NCBI RefSeq assembly: GCF_000807775.2
Contig: NZ_CP047385.1
Location: 806,001-870,000 of the forward strand
Reading direction: 5' to 3'
Length of the DNA: 64,000 nucleotides
From: Pandoraea fibrosis
GTDB taxonomy: Bacteria; Pseudomonadota; Gammaproteobacteria; Burkholderiales; Burkholderiaceae
Under the pieces are notes generated by a model that searched no databases, was not told where the DNA came from, and saw only the letters and a list, made by a program, of their open reading frames with translations. A program made the translations under genes and the position numbers. Shown here one piece after another: positions 26,674 to 36,036 of this stretch; the stretch's first letter is position 1; each line of letters begins with the position of its first letter.

Positions 26674-27498
26674 TCAGGCGGCGACCGCGCTGGTGCCGGA
26701 CGTCGCCGTCTGGCCTGCGCGTTCGTCGCCGTAGATGATGCTGAGCACGGTCTCTCGCATGGCGATGAAATCGGGGCTCGACTTGATGGCGCGCGCATCG
26801 CGGCATTCGAGATAGCGCTGGTTGAAATCGAGTTCGTAGGTGTGCGTGATACGGCCCGGGCGCGGCGACATCACGATGAGTCGGCTCGCGAGAAAGAGGG
26901 CTTCTTCCACGCTGTGCGTGATGAAGAAAATCATCTTGCCGGTCTCGCGCCACACGTCGAGCAGCAATTCCTGAATGGTTTCCCGCGTGAGCGCGTCAAG
27001 CGCGGCCATCGGCTCGTCCATGAGCAGCATCGACGGATTGCACGTGAGCGCGCGCGCAATGCCTACGCGCTGCTGCATGCCGCCGGAGAGCTGGTAGATC
27101 ATGTGGTTGTGGAAGTCCTGCAAGCCGACCAGCGCGAGGTTACGTGCCGCACGGGCGCGCCGTTCCGTCTTGGGAATGCCTTGCAGCTTCAACCCGAATT
27201 CGGTGTTCTCCATCACATTGAGCCAGGGCAGCAATGCGTGCTTCTGGAACACCACGCCACGGTCGGCACCGGGCCCCTCGATGGGGGCGTCGCCCAGCAG
27301 CAATTCGCCGGAGGTCGGTGCGATGAAGCCGGCCATCAGACTCAGTAACGTGGTCTTGCCGCAACCCGAGGCGCCCAGCGCCACCACGAAATCGCCGGGT
27401 GCGATGCTCAGATCGACGTGCGCGAGCGCCTGTACCTGCTCGCCGGGACGCCGGCCGGGATAGACGACGCTGACGTCGTTGACGATGAGTTGTTCCAT
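26674..27498 (-). CDS. tauB: Taurine ABC transporter ATP-binding protein
   Basis: 274 residues with Walker [10 protein letters not shown] near residue 42-50, the Q-loop [12 protein letters not shown], the ABC signature [15 protein letters not shown], Walker B MLLMDEP with the catalytic Glu and the H-loop [14 protein letters not shown]. The sequence pattern is that of the TauB/SsuB nitrate-sulfonate-taurine subfamily. It powers the TauC channel. It lies between tauA and tauC on the same strand. Confidence 0.92.
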   Translation of the reverse strand: MEQLIVNDVSVVYPGRRPGEQVQALAHVDLSIAPGDFVVALGASGCGKTTLLSLMAGFIAPTSGELLLGDAPIEGPGADRGVVFQKHALLPWLNVMENTEFGLKLQGIPKTERRARAARNLALVGLQDFHNHMIYQLSGGMQQRVGIARALTCNPSMLLMDEPMAALDALTRETIQELLLDVWRETGKMIFFITHSVEEALFLASRLIVMSPRPGRITHTYELDFNQRYLECRDARAIKSSPDFIAMRETVLSIIYGDERAGQTATSGTSAVAA

Positions 27499-27579
27499 GA
27501 AGCCCTTCTCCTGTCGATCCAGCGATCGGGGAGGGGCGTCTGCACCGGAGATCCTCCGATGCGGGCGCCCCGGCGCGGC

Positions 27580-28638
27580 TTACTTCAGTTTGAGTGCGGC
27601 GTCGACATAGCGCGACGTGACGTATGGCGTGTAGTCGGCCTTGACGGCGTTGATCTTCTGCTGGCTCTTGAGGAACTCGGCCGTGTCCTTGAGCGCCTTG
27701 GCCGCGCGGCTGTCCTTGCCGCCGCCGAGCCATTCGCCGGAGGCCTGCTGCTGCGCCGACGGATAGGCGTAGAGCGAGAGCGCGCCGGGTACGTCCTCCG
27801 GCTTGCCGCCGATCATCTTCACGATCGCTTTGACCTGCGGCGAACCGGCGGACCATGCGGCCTGGTTCTGGCGATAGGCGGCGTCGGCGTCGGCGATCAC
27901 CTTGACGAATTTCGCCATGAAGTCGGCGTTCGCTTCTCCCCATTTCCGGTCGACGGCGATACCGTCGAACGTCGGTTTGCCCTGCTTCGACAACTCACCC
28001 GACGTGATCAGCACATGACCGCTTTGCTTGATCTGCGCGAGCGCCGGGTCCCATACATACGCCGCGTCGATATCGCCGCGCTCCCATGCCGCCACGATCT
28101 GGTTCGGCTGCATGTTGAGTACCGTCACCTCGTTGGGCTTGATCCCCCACTGTTGCAACGCAAACATCGTGTGGTAGTGCGTGGTCGAGACGAACGGCAC
28201 GCCAATCTTCTTGCCCTTCAGGTCGGCGGGCGTCTTGATGTTCGACGCGTTGCGCACGACCATCGCTTCGGCCTGATTGATGTCGTCGAGAATCCAGAAC
28301 AACTGAAGGTCAAGCCCTTGCGAGACGGCCGCTGCCATGGGGCTGGAGCCGAGCACGCCGATCTTGATGTCGCCCGACGCGAGCGCCGTGCCGACCTTGG
28401 CGCCGGATTCGAACTGACGCCAGTGAATCTTGTAGCCCGTGGCTTTTTCGAACTCGCCGCTGGCAATCGCGACCAGCCACGGGTCGACGATCTGCTGATA
28501 GGCAATCGTCACCTCTTTTTCCTGCGCCTGGGCCGTGGCGGGCAACGTCAATCCAAGCGTCAGCGCGGCAGGTAGCGCGGCGGAGGCCAACGCGGTAGCA
28601 GCGAACACCCGTCGCAGCCGGTTCGGAAGTCCATTCAT
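27580..28638 (-). CDS. tauA: Taurine-binding periplasmic protein
   Basis: 352 residues. A long signal peptide (RRVFAATALASAALPAALTL, then PATAQAQ) precedes the mature protein starting near residue 39. The body follows TauA: VTIAYQQIVDPWLVAIASGE, GAKVGTALASGDIKIGVLGS, GKKIGVPFVSTTHYHTMFAL and RGDIDAAYVWDPALAQI. It captures taurine in the periplasm and hands it to TauBC. The tauA promoter region faces tauR and contains CTGG-type direct repeats similar to published TauR sites. Confidence 0.92.
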   Translation of the reverse strand: MNGLPNRLRRVFAATALASAALPAALTLGLTLPATAQAQEKEVTIAYQQIVDPWLVAIASGEFEKATGYKIHWRQFESGAKVGTALASGDIKIGVLGSSPMAAAVSQGLDLQLFWILDDINQAEAMVVRNASNIKTPADLKGKKIGVPFVSTTHYHTMFALQQWGIKPNEVTVLNMQPNQIVAAWERGDIDAAYVWDPALAQIKQSGHVLITSGELSKQGKPTFDGIAVDRKWGEANADFMAKFVKVIADADAAYRQNQAAWSAGSPQVKAIVKMIGGKPEDVPGALSLYAYPSAQQQASGEWLGGGKDSRAAKALKDTAEFLKSQQKINAVKADYTPYVTSRYVDAALKLK

Positions 28639-28743
28639 GGTTCACCTCTAATCGGAAATTTCGGTGGAACACTCGGGTTGACGCGGCTGGGATTACGAAT
28701 CGGCGTCAAGTGACTGCATCATTGCTGCCTGCATTTTTGTTCG

Positions 28744-28785
28744 TTAGAGCCAGTTGGCCGCATTTGATGATGCCAACTGGTCCAG
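28744..28785 (-). promoter_or_regulatory. Candidate TauR direct repeats in the tauA-tauR gap
   Basis: On the minus strand, CTGGACCAGT (plus 28776-28785) and CTGGCTCTAA (plus 28744-28753) are direct repeats 32 bp apart, about three helical turns. From memory, TauR of Rhodobacter capsulatus binds direct repeats of CTGGACYTAA; these match at 7 and 8 of 10 positions. Superimposed is an inverted repeat CCAGTTGG/CCAACTGG at 28750-28757 and 28773-28780. The gap serves tauABC and tauR divergently. Confidence 0.5.
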
Positions 28786-28931
28786 ATCGCGTGGAATCGG
28801 CCCGTGAGCCGCATGGATGCTGGAATTCGAACGAAATTCGATTGACTGCGGATAAACCCGAATTCGGAATAAACGTCACCGTCTCATGAGTAATAATTGA
28901 CGCTCTGGAAGTAACAAGAAGAGAGGGCGCG

Positions 28932-30476
28932 ATGTCGAGCCGGATTTCTGCGGCGATGTGGAACCAGTTGTTTCTGATGTCGGCGCGCGCCGGCATGGGA
29001 TTGCAGAGCCAGATACGCCAGATGCTGGTGTCGGCGATTCTGGACGAGCGCCTGATGCGCGGTGCCGCAGTGCCGTCGTCGCGCGAATTGGCGGAAGGTC
29101 TCGGCGTGGCGCGCAACACGGTGGTGCTGGCCTACCAGCAACTGGTCGACGAGGGCTATCTGATCGCACGCGAGCGACGCGGCTACTTCGTGAACGGCGA
29201 CATCCTCGCGCCGCGCGTCGGGTCGCAGAGTGCGCCGGTGAAGGCGGCACCGGAGCCGGCGGCTGGCACCATTGCGCCGCTGGACCCGTCGACGCCGGAT
29301 TGGGAGGGCCGCTACGTGGTGCGTCCGTCAGGGCAGCGCAACATCGTGAAGCCCATCGACTGGCAGCAGTACCAGTACCCGTTCATTTATGGTCAGTTCG
29401 ATCCGACCATGTTCCCGACGGCGGACTGGCGCGAATGCTGTCAGAAGGCGCTCACCATCATGGAGATTCGCGACTGGGCGCCGGACATGATCGCGCGCGA
29501 CGACGAGACGCTCATTCAGCAGATCCGCACGCGCGTATTGCCGCGACGCGGCGTGTGGGCCGACGCCGACGAGATCGTGCTGACCAACGGCGCGCAACAA
29601 GCGCTCTATCTACTGGCGGATTTACTGGTCGGCGCGCACACGACGGTAGGGATCGAAGATCCCGGCTACCCCGATGCGCGCAATATCTTCGCGATACGCA
29701 CGCCCAAGCTGGTCGGTTTGCCCGTCGACGAATACGGGGTGCCTGTCGACGACCGGTTGTCGCAATGCGACTACGTGTACGTGACGCCCTCGCATCAATG
29801 CCCGACGACGACCACGATGCCGCTCGCGCATCGCGAAGCCTTGCTGCGTCGCGCGGAGACCGAGGACTTCGTGCTCATCGAGGACGATTACGAAAGCGAG
29901 AACAGCTATTCGGACATCCCGATTCCGGCGCTCAAGAGTCTGGACCGCAGCGATCGGGTGATCTATATCGGGAGTTTGTCGAAGTCTTTTGCGCCGGGAT
30001 TGCGGTTGGGATACATCGTCGCGCCTGCGGCGTTGGTGGCCGAGTTGCGTGCGCTGCGACGCTTGATGATTCGTCATCCGTCGGCGTTTATTCAACGTTC
30101 GTTCTCGATGTTCCTCGCGCTGGGCCACCACGACGCCTTGCTGCGCCGTCTGGCGGACACCTACGCCAATCGCGCCGAAGTGCTGAGCGCGGCGCTTGCC
30201 ACGCATATGCCGGAAGCGTCGTTCGTGCAGGTGAAGGGCGGGGCGTCTTGTTGGGTACGGGGGCCGGAAAACCTCAATGCCAACGTGCTGGCGGCGCGGG
30301 CGAAATCGCGCGGCATTCTGATCGAACCGGGCGATGTGTTCTTCATGGGCGATGCGCCGCCACGCAATATGTTCCGGCTGGGCTTCTCCTCGATACGGCT
30401 CGAGCATATCGAGGCGGGCATCATCGCGCTGGCCGAAGTGTTGCGTGAAACGTTGGCGACCGGGCCGGGGCAATAG
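28932..30476 (+). CDS. tauR: MocR/GntR-type regulator with aminotransferase domain (TauR-like)
   Basis: 514 residues. A GntR winged helix-turn-helix spans about residues 20-90 (LQSQIRQMLVSAILDERLMR, SSRELAEGLGVARNTVVLAY), followed after a linker by a full class I aminotransferase domain. The PLP lysine is K351 in YIGSLSKSFAPGLRLGYI. MocR-type TauR activates taurine genes and senses taurine, probably through PLP. It is divergent from tauABC with paired candidate sites between, which strongly supports this role. Confidence 0.88.
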   Translation: MSSRISAAMWNQLFLMSARAGMGLQSQIRQMLVSAILDERLMRGAAVPSSRELAEGLGVARNTVVLAYQQLVDEGYLIARERRGYFVNGDILAPRVGSQSAPVKAAPEPAAGTIAPLDPSTPDWEGRYVVRPSGQRNIVKPIDWQQYQYPFIYGQFDPTMFPTADWRECCQKALTIMEIRDWAPDMIARDDETLIQQIRTRVLPRRGVWADADEIVLTNGAQQALYLLADLLVGAHTTVGIEDPGYPDARNIFAIRTPKLVGLPVDEYGVPVDDRLSQCDYVYVTPSHQCPTTTTMPLAHREALLRRAETEDFVLIEDDYESENSYSDIPIPALKSLDRSDRVIYIGSLSKSFAPGLRLGYIVAPAALVAELRALRRLMIRHPSAFIQRSFSMFLALGHHDALLRRLADTYANRAEVLSAALATHMPEASFVQVKGGASCWVRGPENLNANVLAARAKSRGILIEPGDVFFMGDAPPRNMFRLGFSSIRLEHIEAGIIALAEVLRETLATGPGQ

Positions 30477-30526
30477 GCGAGACGCCTTCAGGCACCGGTC
30501 GCTCGCGACGGAGTGTCGCGAATTCG

Positions 30527-31156
30527 TTAGGGCGTGCCGTTTCGTCCGTAGCGGCGAAAACCTTCGTTCGACGACAGGCGTTCGTAATAGGCCGCGACGG
30601 CATCGAGCGTTGGCCTATCGACTGGCGTGGCGAACCAGCGATGCACGGCCAGACCGATCGGGATGTCCGCGAGCGTGAACGTATCGCCACAGACAAAGGC
30701 TTGCGTCGACTGCAATTGCTGCTCGAGCACGCCCATGAGTTCCGTCCATCGCGCAACGCTGCTGGCCACCATGCGGGCGTCGTCGTATCCCGGGGCGCGA
30801 CGAACGATCGATTTGAACGGATACACCCATGCCGGATTCAGATCCGAGGCCTGCCAGTCGATCCATTGATCTACGCGGGCACGTTCGCGCGGTGCAACGG
30901 GATAAAGGTCGACGCGTTCACGCGAAGCGGCAAGGTAGCGCAGGATGCTGTTGGATTCCCACAGGACGAAGCCGTCGTCGTCGATCACCGGCACCATCTT
31001 GTTGGGGTTGAGCGCGACGAACGCCGGAGCGTCCAGCTCGCGCGATGGGTCGCCGTCACCCCATGGCGGATTGACGAACGGCGTGTCGAGTTCGTGACAC
31101 AACCACAATACCTTGCGAACGTTGATGGACGCCGGTCTGCCGAGGATGCTGAGCAT
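30527..31156 (-). CDS. Glutathione S-transferase-like protein
   Basis: 209 residues from the ATG at 31156. The N-terminal thioredoxin-like domain has LSILGRPASINVRKVLWLCH with a Ser in the usual active position, the cis-Pro NKMVPVIDDD and the glutathione contact LWESNSILRYLA; the C-terminal domain is helical (FVCGDTFTLADIPIGLAVHRW). It is a cytosolic GST of the bacterial stress or dehalogenase-like groups; no substrate can be given. It converges on tauR and stands alone. Confidence 0.85.
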   Translation of the reverse strand: MLSILGRPASINVRKVLWLCHELDTPFVNPPWGDGDPSRELDAPAFVALNPNKMVPVIDDDGFVLWESNSILRYLAASRERVDLYPVAPRERARVDQWIDWQASDLNPAWVYPFKSIVRRAPGYDDARMVASSVARWTELMGVLEQQLQSTQAFVCGDTFTLADIPIGLAVHRWFATPVDRPTLDAVAAYYERLSSNEGFRRYGRNGTP

Positions 31157-31310
31157 GGGTAGCCTGTATCGATGGGATGGGGAAGGGAACGGCTCCATTC
31201 TAGTGACGCCGCCGGGGCGACGATAGATACAGATTGACGGCTTTCCGAGCGAAGCAGGGCGACCTATGGTGGCCACGCAATCGCGTGGCCGCCGTCTCCC
31301 GATACGTGCC

Positions 31311-32327
31311 TTAAGCGGGCACGGCAGCGGCTGCCGCCTTGAGGGCTGCGGACGCCGCGTCGATGAACTCGCCGGTGCGTTCGGTGCTCAGCTTGCCGCC
31401 GGACCAGTTCAGCGTGAAGCAGAACGTCACGGGTGTCGTGCGGACTTGCATCTGGCCCGCGAAGCACAGGCAGTGGAACGACTCCCAGTCGAGGCTGCCC
31501 CCTTTGCCGAACGACAGATGGCCGTCGGGAACCGCCATCCAGAGCGCGTCGGCCGTTGCCTGAATGCGCTTGTATTCGGTCAGCGACGACGGCTTGCTGA
31601 AGAACTTCCCGGCCAGTGACTGCTGGTACCAACGAACCATTTCGCTGGCTGTGCTCAGCATCGCCTGCTTGTCGTTGATGACGTCGGTACGGGGCTTGAG
31701 CCCGAGGTTTTCATTGTTGCCGAGCTTGACCATGCCGGCCCAGCCGAGATCGACGCCGGAGTCTGCTCCGGCCAGATAGGAAAAGAGTTTGCGGGTGGAG
31801 TCCGGGATGCGGGTGGCGCGAAGTCCGGCGTCGGCAATCAGGGCGCGCACCCGATCCGGGCCGACGGCCGCCAGTGCGATGTCCGTGCCGGTGTTGTCGC
31901 TGTGGGAGATCATGCACTCGAGTGCCGTGCGATAAGGCGTAGTGCCCGTCAGCCCGACCAGCACCGGACTGCCGGGCGAGCGCACGCTGTCGTCTACGGT
32001 GCAGGGGTTCAGGGTGGTGAGTCCGCCGCGTCCCGTTTCGGTGTCGCGCAGAAATTGCGCGAGGATGAACGTCTTCACAGCGCTTCCGACGAACAATTGT
32101 CTGTCCGGTGCGTAAGCGGCGCGCCAGACTTGTCCGTTGGCCCCGCCGGCTTCGATGAGGCAATTGGATGTCTGGGGCGCCAGCGCGCCGAAGCGTTGTA
32201 CGGCGACATCGACGTCGGCGACGCCGGCGGCCAGTACCTGCGGTGCTGTGGCGAGCAGCGACGGTGCGGCCAGCGACGTGGCGGCCAGTTTCAGCGCATG
32301 GCGCCGGGTCGGTTGGAATGTCGTCAT
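31311..32327 (-). CDS. Class A beta-lactamase-like serine hydrolase, exported
   Basis: 338 residues with a Tat-like signal (PTRRHALKLAATSLAAPSLL). Catalytic elements of the serine beta-lactamase/PBP fold are visible: SxxK as S82-AVK85 (FVGSAVKTFIL), the SDN loop at 143-145 (SHSDNTGTDIAL) and a KGG triad (SFGKGGSLDWE) instead of KTG. A clear Omega-loop ExxLN is not seen, so strong penicillinase activity is doubtful. It is divergent from an AraC regulator across a 244-bp gap. A role in beta-lactam or other amide/ester hydrolysis in the periplasm is inferred. Confidence 0.75.
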   Translation of the reverse strand: MTTFQPTRRHALKLAATSLAAPSLLATAPQVLAAGVADVDVAVQRFGALAPQTSNCLIEAGGANGQVWRAAYAPDRQLFVGSAVKTFILAQFLRDTETGRGGLTTLNPCTVDDSVRSPGSPVLVGLTGTTPYRTALECMISHSDNTGTDIALAAVGPDRVRALIADAGLRATRIPDSTRKLFSYLAGADSGVDLGWAGMVKLGNNENLGLKPRTDVINDKQAMLSTASEMVRWYQQSLAGKFFSKPSSLTEYKRIQATADALWMAVPDGHLSFGKGGSLDWESFHCLCFAGQMQVRTTPVTFCFTLNWSGGKLSTERTGEFIDAASAALKAAAAAVPA

Positions 32328-32571
32328 ACGAAGATGCCTCGGAGGGTCGAAATTTCACGGGGTGCGAATGAAGTTCGGAGTTTCTGGCAAAATCGCCAAA
32401 GCGGTTTAGTCATTCGGTCTCAAATTTTGGTCGATTCGTTGCCCGAGGCAATGTCCGGTCAGTCAGCAACACAGTAGATGGCCTGCCGGCTTGCGTTAGC
32501 GAGTGCAGGCGGCGTCCCCAGCGGTATGGGGTCCGAAGCAGCACTCAGAAACCGGGGTCTGGGTCACGATA

Positions 32572-33597
32572 ATGCAAAAGACACGCCTTCACGGGGATGC
32601 ACCTTTCTCGGGCACATTGTCTGCCGGGCATTTCCACACGTTCTCCACGGCCGACGAGACGGCACCCAATCAGCTCGACTACTGGATTTCCAGCGCCTAT
32701 CGCGCGGTCGAAGCCCGCCCGTTGCAGGACGCCCCCAACGCGCCGTTCTACGGCCGCGTGGCGTCGTATAAAGGCGAGACGGCGCAGTTCGTGCATTGTG
32801 CAAGCTCGCCCGTCGACACCTGGCTCACGCCCGGCCGCATACGCGGCATGCTCAGCGACGAACACATTGCCATTTGTCTGCTGGAGCGCGGCGAGTATCG
32901 CGTAGAGCAATCGAATGGCGAACGTACCGTGCTGGGCGAGGGTGAGTTATTCATGTTCGATTGCGGACAACCGATGTCGTCGCACTGGACGGACACGTCG
33001 ACCTGCTATTTGCGCCTGCCGCGCCCGCTCGTGCGACAGGCGTTGGGCACCGACCCCGCCGATCTCGGACGGGTTGCCACGTCGCTCTCGGCGTCGCAAC
33101 TGTCGCCCTTCCTGTGCGCACAGCTTCGTTTGCTGGCGGCGCAGGGGGATGCGCTGGGTCGCGACGAACTCGATCATGCGATGCGTGTGACGGTCGACAT
33201 GGCGCTCTTCCTGATCGGGTCGCATCTGGGCGACGCCCGTGCGGCGTCCGACGAGGCGCGCTGGCGCAGCGGCAAACGGCAGGCGGCCTATCGCTTCATG
33301 CGCGAGAACGCGCATCGTCACGACCTCACGCCGGAAATCATCGCGGCCGCACTGCATTGTTCGCGTGCGCAGCTCTACCGTTTGTTCGAGGGCGAGCCGT
33401 TCAGCGTGAAGGCGGCACTGCGCGAGATTCGTCTGCAACAGAGCAAGCTGCGTCTGGAGCGGGCGGGACCGGATGCGCACATCGGCACCATCGCTTACGA
33501 GTGTGGTTTCGCCGATCAGGCGGCCTTCGGCAAAGTCTTCCGCCAACGATTCGGGATGACTCCCGGCGAGGCCCGGATGAGCGGAGCGCCGCGCTGA
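32572..33597 (+). CDS. AraC-family transcriptional regulator
   Basis: 341 residues from the ATG at 32572. It has an AraC-binding-like N-terminal domain (AICLLERGEYRVEQSNGERT, then GELFMFDCGQPMS) and a C-terminal double helix-turn-helix (TPEIIAAALHCSRAQLYRLF and IGTIAYECGFADQAAFGKVF, then QRFGMTPGEAR). This is the AraC_binding_2 layout of the FeaR/NphR group. It is divergent from the beta-lactamase-like gene and may control it. The inducer is unknown. Confidence 0.85.
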   Translation: MQKTRLHGDAPFSGTLSAGHFHTFSTADETAPNQLDYWISSAYRAVEARPLQDAPNAPFYGRVASYKGETAQFVHCASSPVDTWLTPGRIRGMLSDEHIAICLLERGEYRVEQSNGERTVLGEGELFMFDCGQPMSSHWTDTSTCYLRLPRPLVRQALGTDPADLGRVATSLSASQLSPFLCAQLRLLAAQGDALGRDELDHAMRVTVDMALFLIGSHLGDARAASDEARWRSGKRQAAYRFMRENAHRHDLTPEIIAAALHCSRAQLYRLFEGEPFSVKAALREIRLQQSKLRLERAGPDAHIGTIAYECGFADQAAFGKVFRQRFGMTPGEARMSGAPR

Positions 33598-33626
33598 TTC
33601 ACCCCGGCGTTTGCCGTGACGGGATG

Positions 33627-34307
33627 TCAGCGGGACGTCTGGGCGGACATGCGATAGATGTCCGCCCGTTCGAGTATCGGTTGCGGGGTGCCCCGGCGCA
33701 CGACGTTCAGCATCGCGTTGCCGATGACGCGTGTCGTGAGAATGCTGGCGGGCCAGAGATGTCGCAGCAGCGCCAGTACCGGTTTGAACACGAGATAGAG
33801 CCACCGGTAGCTGGCGGTTCGCGACTGAATGCCGTCTTCCGGCACGATGGCGGCCGGTCGGAAGATGGCGACCTGTCCGAATGGCAGACGTTGCAGCGCG
33901 TTCTCCGTCTGGCCGCGAACCCGCGCCCACATCGTCCTGCCGCGTTCGCTGCTGTCGGCGCCCGCACCGGAGACGTACACCATCGTCATGCCGGGGCTGC
34001 GCCCGACCAGTTGCTCGGCAACGTGCAGCGTGAGGTCGTAGGTCACTGCACGGTAGGCCGGCTCCGACATGCGGAACGACGTTACACCAATGCAGAAGAA
34101 GCACGCGTCAACGTTGGCAAAGACGTCGTCTGCCGCGCTGAACCGATGGAGATCGGCAACGACGATGTTTTTGATGCGCGGGTCTTCGTAACCGCTCAGC
34201 GCGCTTCGTCCGACGACGAGGATCTGCGTCACGTCGCTGGCGGCCAGACACGCCCGCAAGACCCCCTGACCGACCATCCCGCTCGCACCCAACAGAACGA
34301 TTCGCAT
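33627..34307 (-). CDS. NAD(P)-binding epimerase-like protein (SDR, YbjT/NmrA type)
   Basis: 226 residues. The Rossmann start MRIVLLGASGMVGQGVLRAC is plain, with the active-site-like segment VYVSGAGADSSERGR. The usual YxxxK is not present, and the size is that of atypical extended SDR proteins such as YbjT and HTATIP2-like family members, which act as oxidoreductases or NADPH sensors. The substrate is unknown. It follows the preceding minus-strand gene by 75 bp and might be cotranscribed. Confidence 0.75.
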   Translation of the reverse strand: MRIVLLGASGMVGQGVLRACLAASDVTQILVVGRSALSGYEDPRIKNIVVADLHRFSAADDVFANVDACFFCIGVTSFRMSEPAYRAVTYDLTLHVAEQLVGRSPGMTMVYVSGAGADSSERGRTMWARVRGQTENALQRLPFGQVAIFRPAAIVPEDGIQSRTASYRWLYLVFKPVLALLRHLWPASILTTRVIGNAMLNVVRRGTPQPILERADIYRMSAQTSR

Positions 34308-34382
34308 CGCTTCACTCCAAAGGCCACTCGGGCGTTGCCGAACCGAAGTCGGCGTAAAGGGTGACGGGCTTCCATTGCTGCT

Positions 34383-35171
34383 TCAGGGCTTCGCGCTCTC
34401 CGGCTTTGCAAAGCGGCCTTGCACGGCGACGAGCGCATCGTCGGTGGTGGCGACCAGCCACAAGCGCGCCTGTTCGACCATATGGCGATTGTGGTCCTTC
34501 AACGGGCCCATGGCCGCGGCGGCCTTCCAGACCACCGGTCCGACTTTGCTTTTTCTGCCGGACGGTGCACCGACGAGCAGACAGTGCGGCCCCAGCGCAA
34601 GCGTGACGAGAGGGAGCGCAGGGCTAGGGAGCGCGCGCCAGTCGATGAAGGGGGCGTCGCCGATGAGCAGTGGGGTGGGCAGGCCGTAAAGCACGCTGAA
34701 GTCATACAGCGCCAGTTGTGCCCGCATGCCGACATAAACGCGTCGGACATCCTCGACGACCGCCGCGCGGATTTCGTCCTCGAACATGGGTTCTTGCGAA
34801 TAGCGAGCAAACGCCTCGCGGGCCGTCTGCTGATAGGCGCTGAATAGCCCGAGGTCCACACAGTCGGCGACGGCGCGCTGAACCTCCGCCACAGACCCCG
34901 CGTCTTCCGGTTTCCCCAACTGCGCGGCCTTCAGGAACCGCGCCAGCCCCGCCTCCTGAATCGCAGGGCCACCCGCAGACGCATCGTCGACGGCGTTTTC
35001 ACCCAGCGGCACGTAGAGATAGTCTTCGGCCGCAAAGTGCGACTTCTTGCCTTCGTCGAATTTGATTTCACCGTCGGTGCAGTCCAGATAACGCGTGCCG
35101 ATTCGGCCATGCTCCCAAACCCAGTTCTTCAGGAACGGGCGTAGCGGGTGCAGCGTGTCTTGAGTCGCCAT
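34383..35171 (-). CDS. Uncharacterised cytosolic protein
   Basis: 262 residues from the ATG at 35171, chosen over 35183 because GGAG lies 6 bp upstream. I do not recognise the family. It has no signal peptide or membrane helix. Visible features are a short N-terminal beta-rich part (FLKNWVWEHGRIGTRYLDC), an acidic helical middle (MFEDEIRAAVVEDVRRVYVG) and a hydrophobic C-terminal part (LPLVTLALGPHCLLVGAPSG). The layout faintly recalls DUF4238-type proteins, but key motifs of that family are not evident. Codon use matches neighbours, so it is probably a real gene. Confidence 0.55.
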   Translation of the reverse strand: MATQDTLHPLRPFLKNWVWEHGRIGTRYLDCTDGEIKFDEGKKSHFAAEDYLYVPLGENAVDDASAGGPAIQEAGLARFLKAAQLGKPEDAGSVAEVQRAVADCVDLGLFSAYQQTAREAFARYSQEPMFEDEIRAAVVEDVRRVYVGMRAQLALYDFSVLYGLPTPLLIGDAPFIDWRALPSPALPLVTLALGPHCLLVGAPSGRKSKVGPVVWKAAAAMGPLKDHNRHMVEQARLWLVATTDDALVAVQGRFAKPESAKP

Positions 35172-35249
35172 GCAAATCTCCAAGGTCCCTGAATTGTGTC
35201 GTCGGGGGCGCCTGTTCGGGTGGGCGCGGCGGCGAATCCCGCCAGCGCT

Positions 35250-35888
35250 TCAGATGGCCGGCTTGCGCCACACGCTCGCGAGCCAGGGTTGCTGCTCCCG
35301 CGGCAAGCCGTCGGGGCGGTAATAGTGTTCGAGTTCGGTAAATCCGGCATCCCTCACATAGCGACGCCACGCGTCGAGATCGTGGAACGTGCCGTAGCGG
35401 CCGTGATGCCAGCCTTCCTGATTGGTGCCGCGTGGGTTGGAGCTAAAGAGCACGCCACCGGGCTTGAGCGTTGCATGCAATTGCCGCAGCACGCGCGGCA
35501 GATCCTGACTCGGGATATGGAACAACACGGCGTTGGCGAAGATGCCATCAAAGTGCGCGTGCGGCAAATCAAGTTGCAGAAAGTCCTGATGCCAGACTTC
35601 GCAACCGGTTTCGTTGCGAGCCATGGTGACAAAGCGCTCGGCACCATCGAGGCCGATGGCGCGATGGCCCTGCGCGGTGAATGCCTTGAGGTCTCTGCCC
35701 GGGCCGCACCCGAAGTCGAGAATCGTGAAGGGAGGCGCGACGTCGATATGCCGCAGTAATGCGGCAATGTTCTGCGTGACGTCGTGGTCGCGCGTGCCTT
35801 CGCGGAAATCGTCGGCATTCGCGTTGTAGTGCTGCAATGTGCCTGCACTGATTTGCTTCAGATCGTGAGGGGTGAGTTTCATGGACAT
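35250..35888 (-). CDS. Class I SAM-dependent methyltransferase
   Basis: 212 residues. Motif I is ILDFGCGPGRDLKAF near residue 56, the acidic end of strand 2 is IGLDGAERF, and motif III/IV is FDGIFANAVLFHIP; the Methyltransf_25-type core is complete. Small-molecule methyl transfer is likely, but the substrate is unknown. The N-terminal TLQHYNANADDFREGTRDHD is typical of the Tellurite-resistance/UbiE-like small-molecule methyltransferases. It stands upstream of the uncharacterised gene at 34383 with a 78-bp gap. Confidence 0.85.
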   Translation of the reverse strand: MSMKLTPHDLKQISAGTLQHYNANADDFREGTRDHDVTQNIAALLRHIDVAPPFTILDFGCGPGRDLKAFTAQGHRAIGLDGAERFVTMARNETGCEVWHQDFLQLDLPHAHFDGIFANAVLFHIPSQDLPRVLRQLHATLKPGGVLFSSNPRGTNQEGWHHGRYGTFHDLDAWRRYVRDAGFTELEHYYRPDGLPREQQPWLASVWRKPAI

Positions 35889-36036
35889 GCCAGGGCTTAG
35901 CGCGACCGTTACGGTCGGGTCATCGAGACCTTACTGGATCGCGGGAGGAGTGCCGAACGTTGCTGCCAGTATGCCACCGAAGACATCGCCCACTTGTTCT
36001 GACTTCCTCGCGCCTGCATTGCGGAAAATTCGGACC

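Noticed and set aside
31271..31290. GGCCACGC/GCGTGGCC hairpin after the beta-lactamase-like gene
   Set aside because: No T-run on either strand and a short stem; not strong enough to call a terminator.
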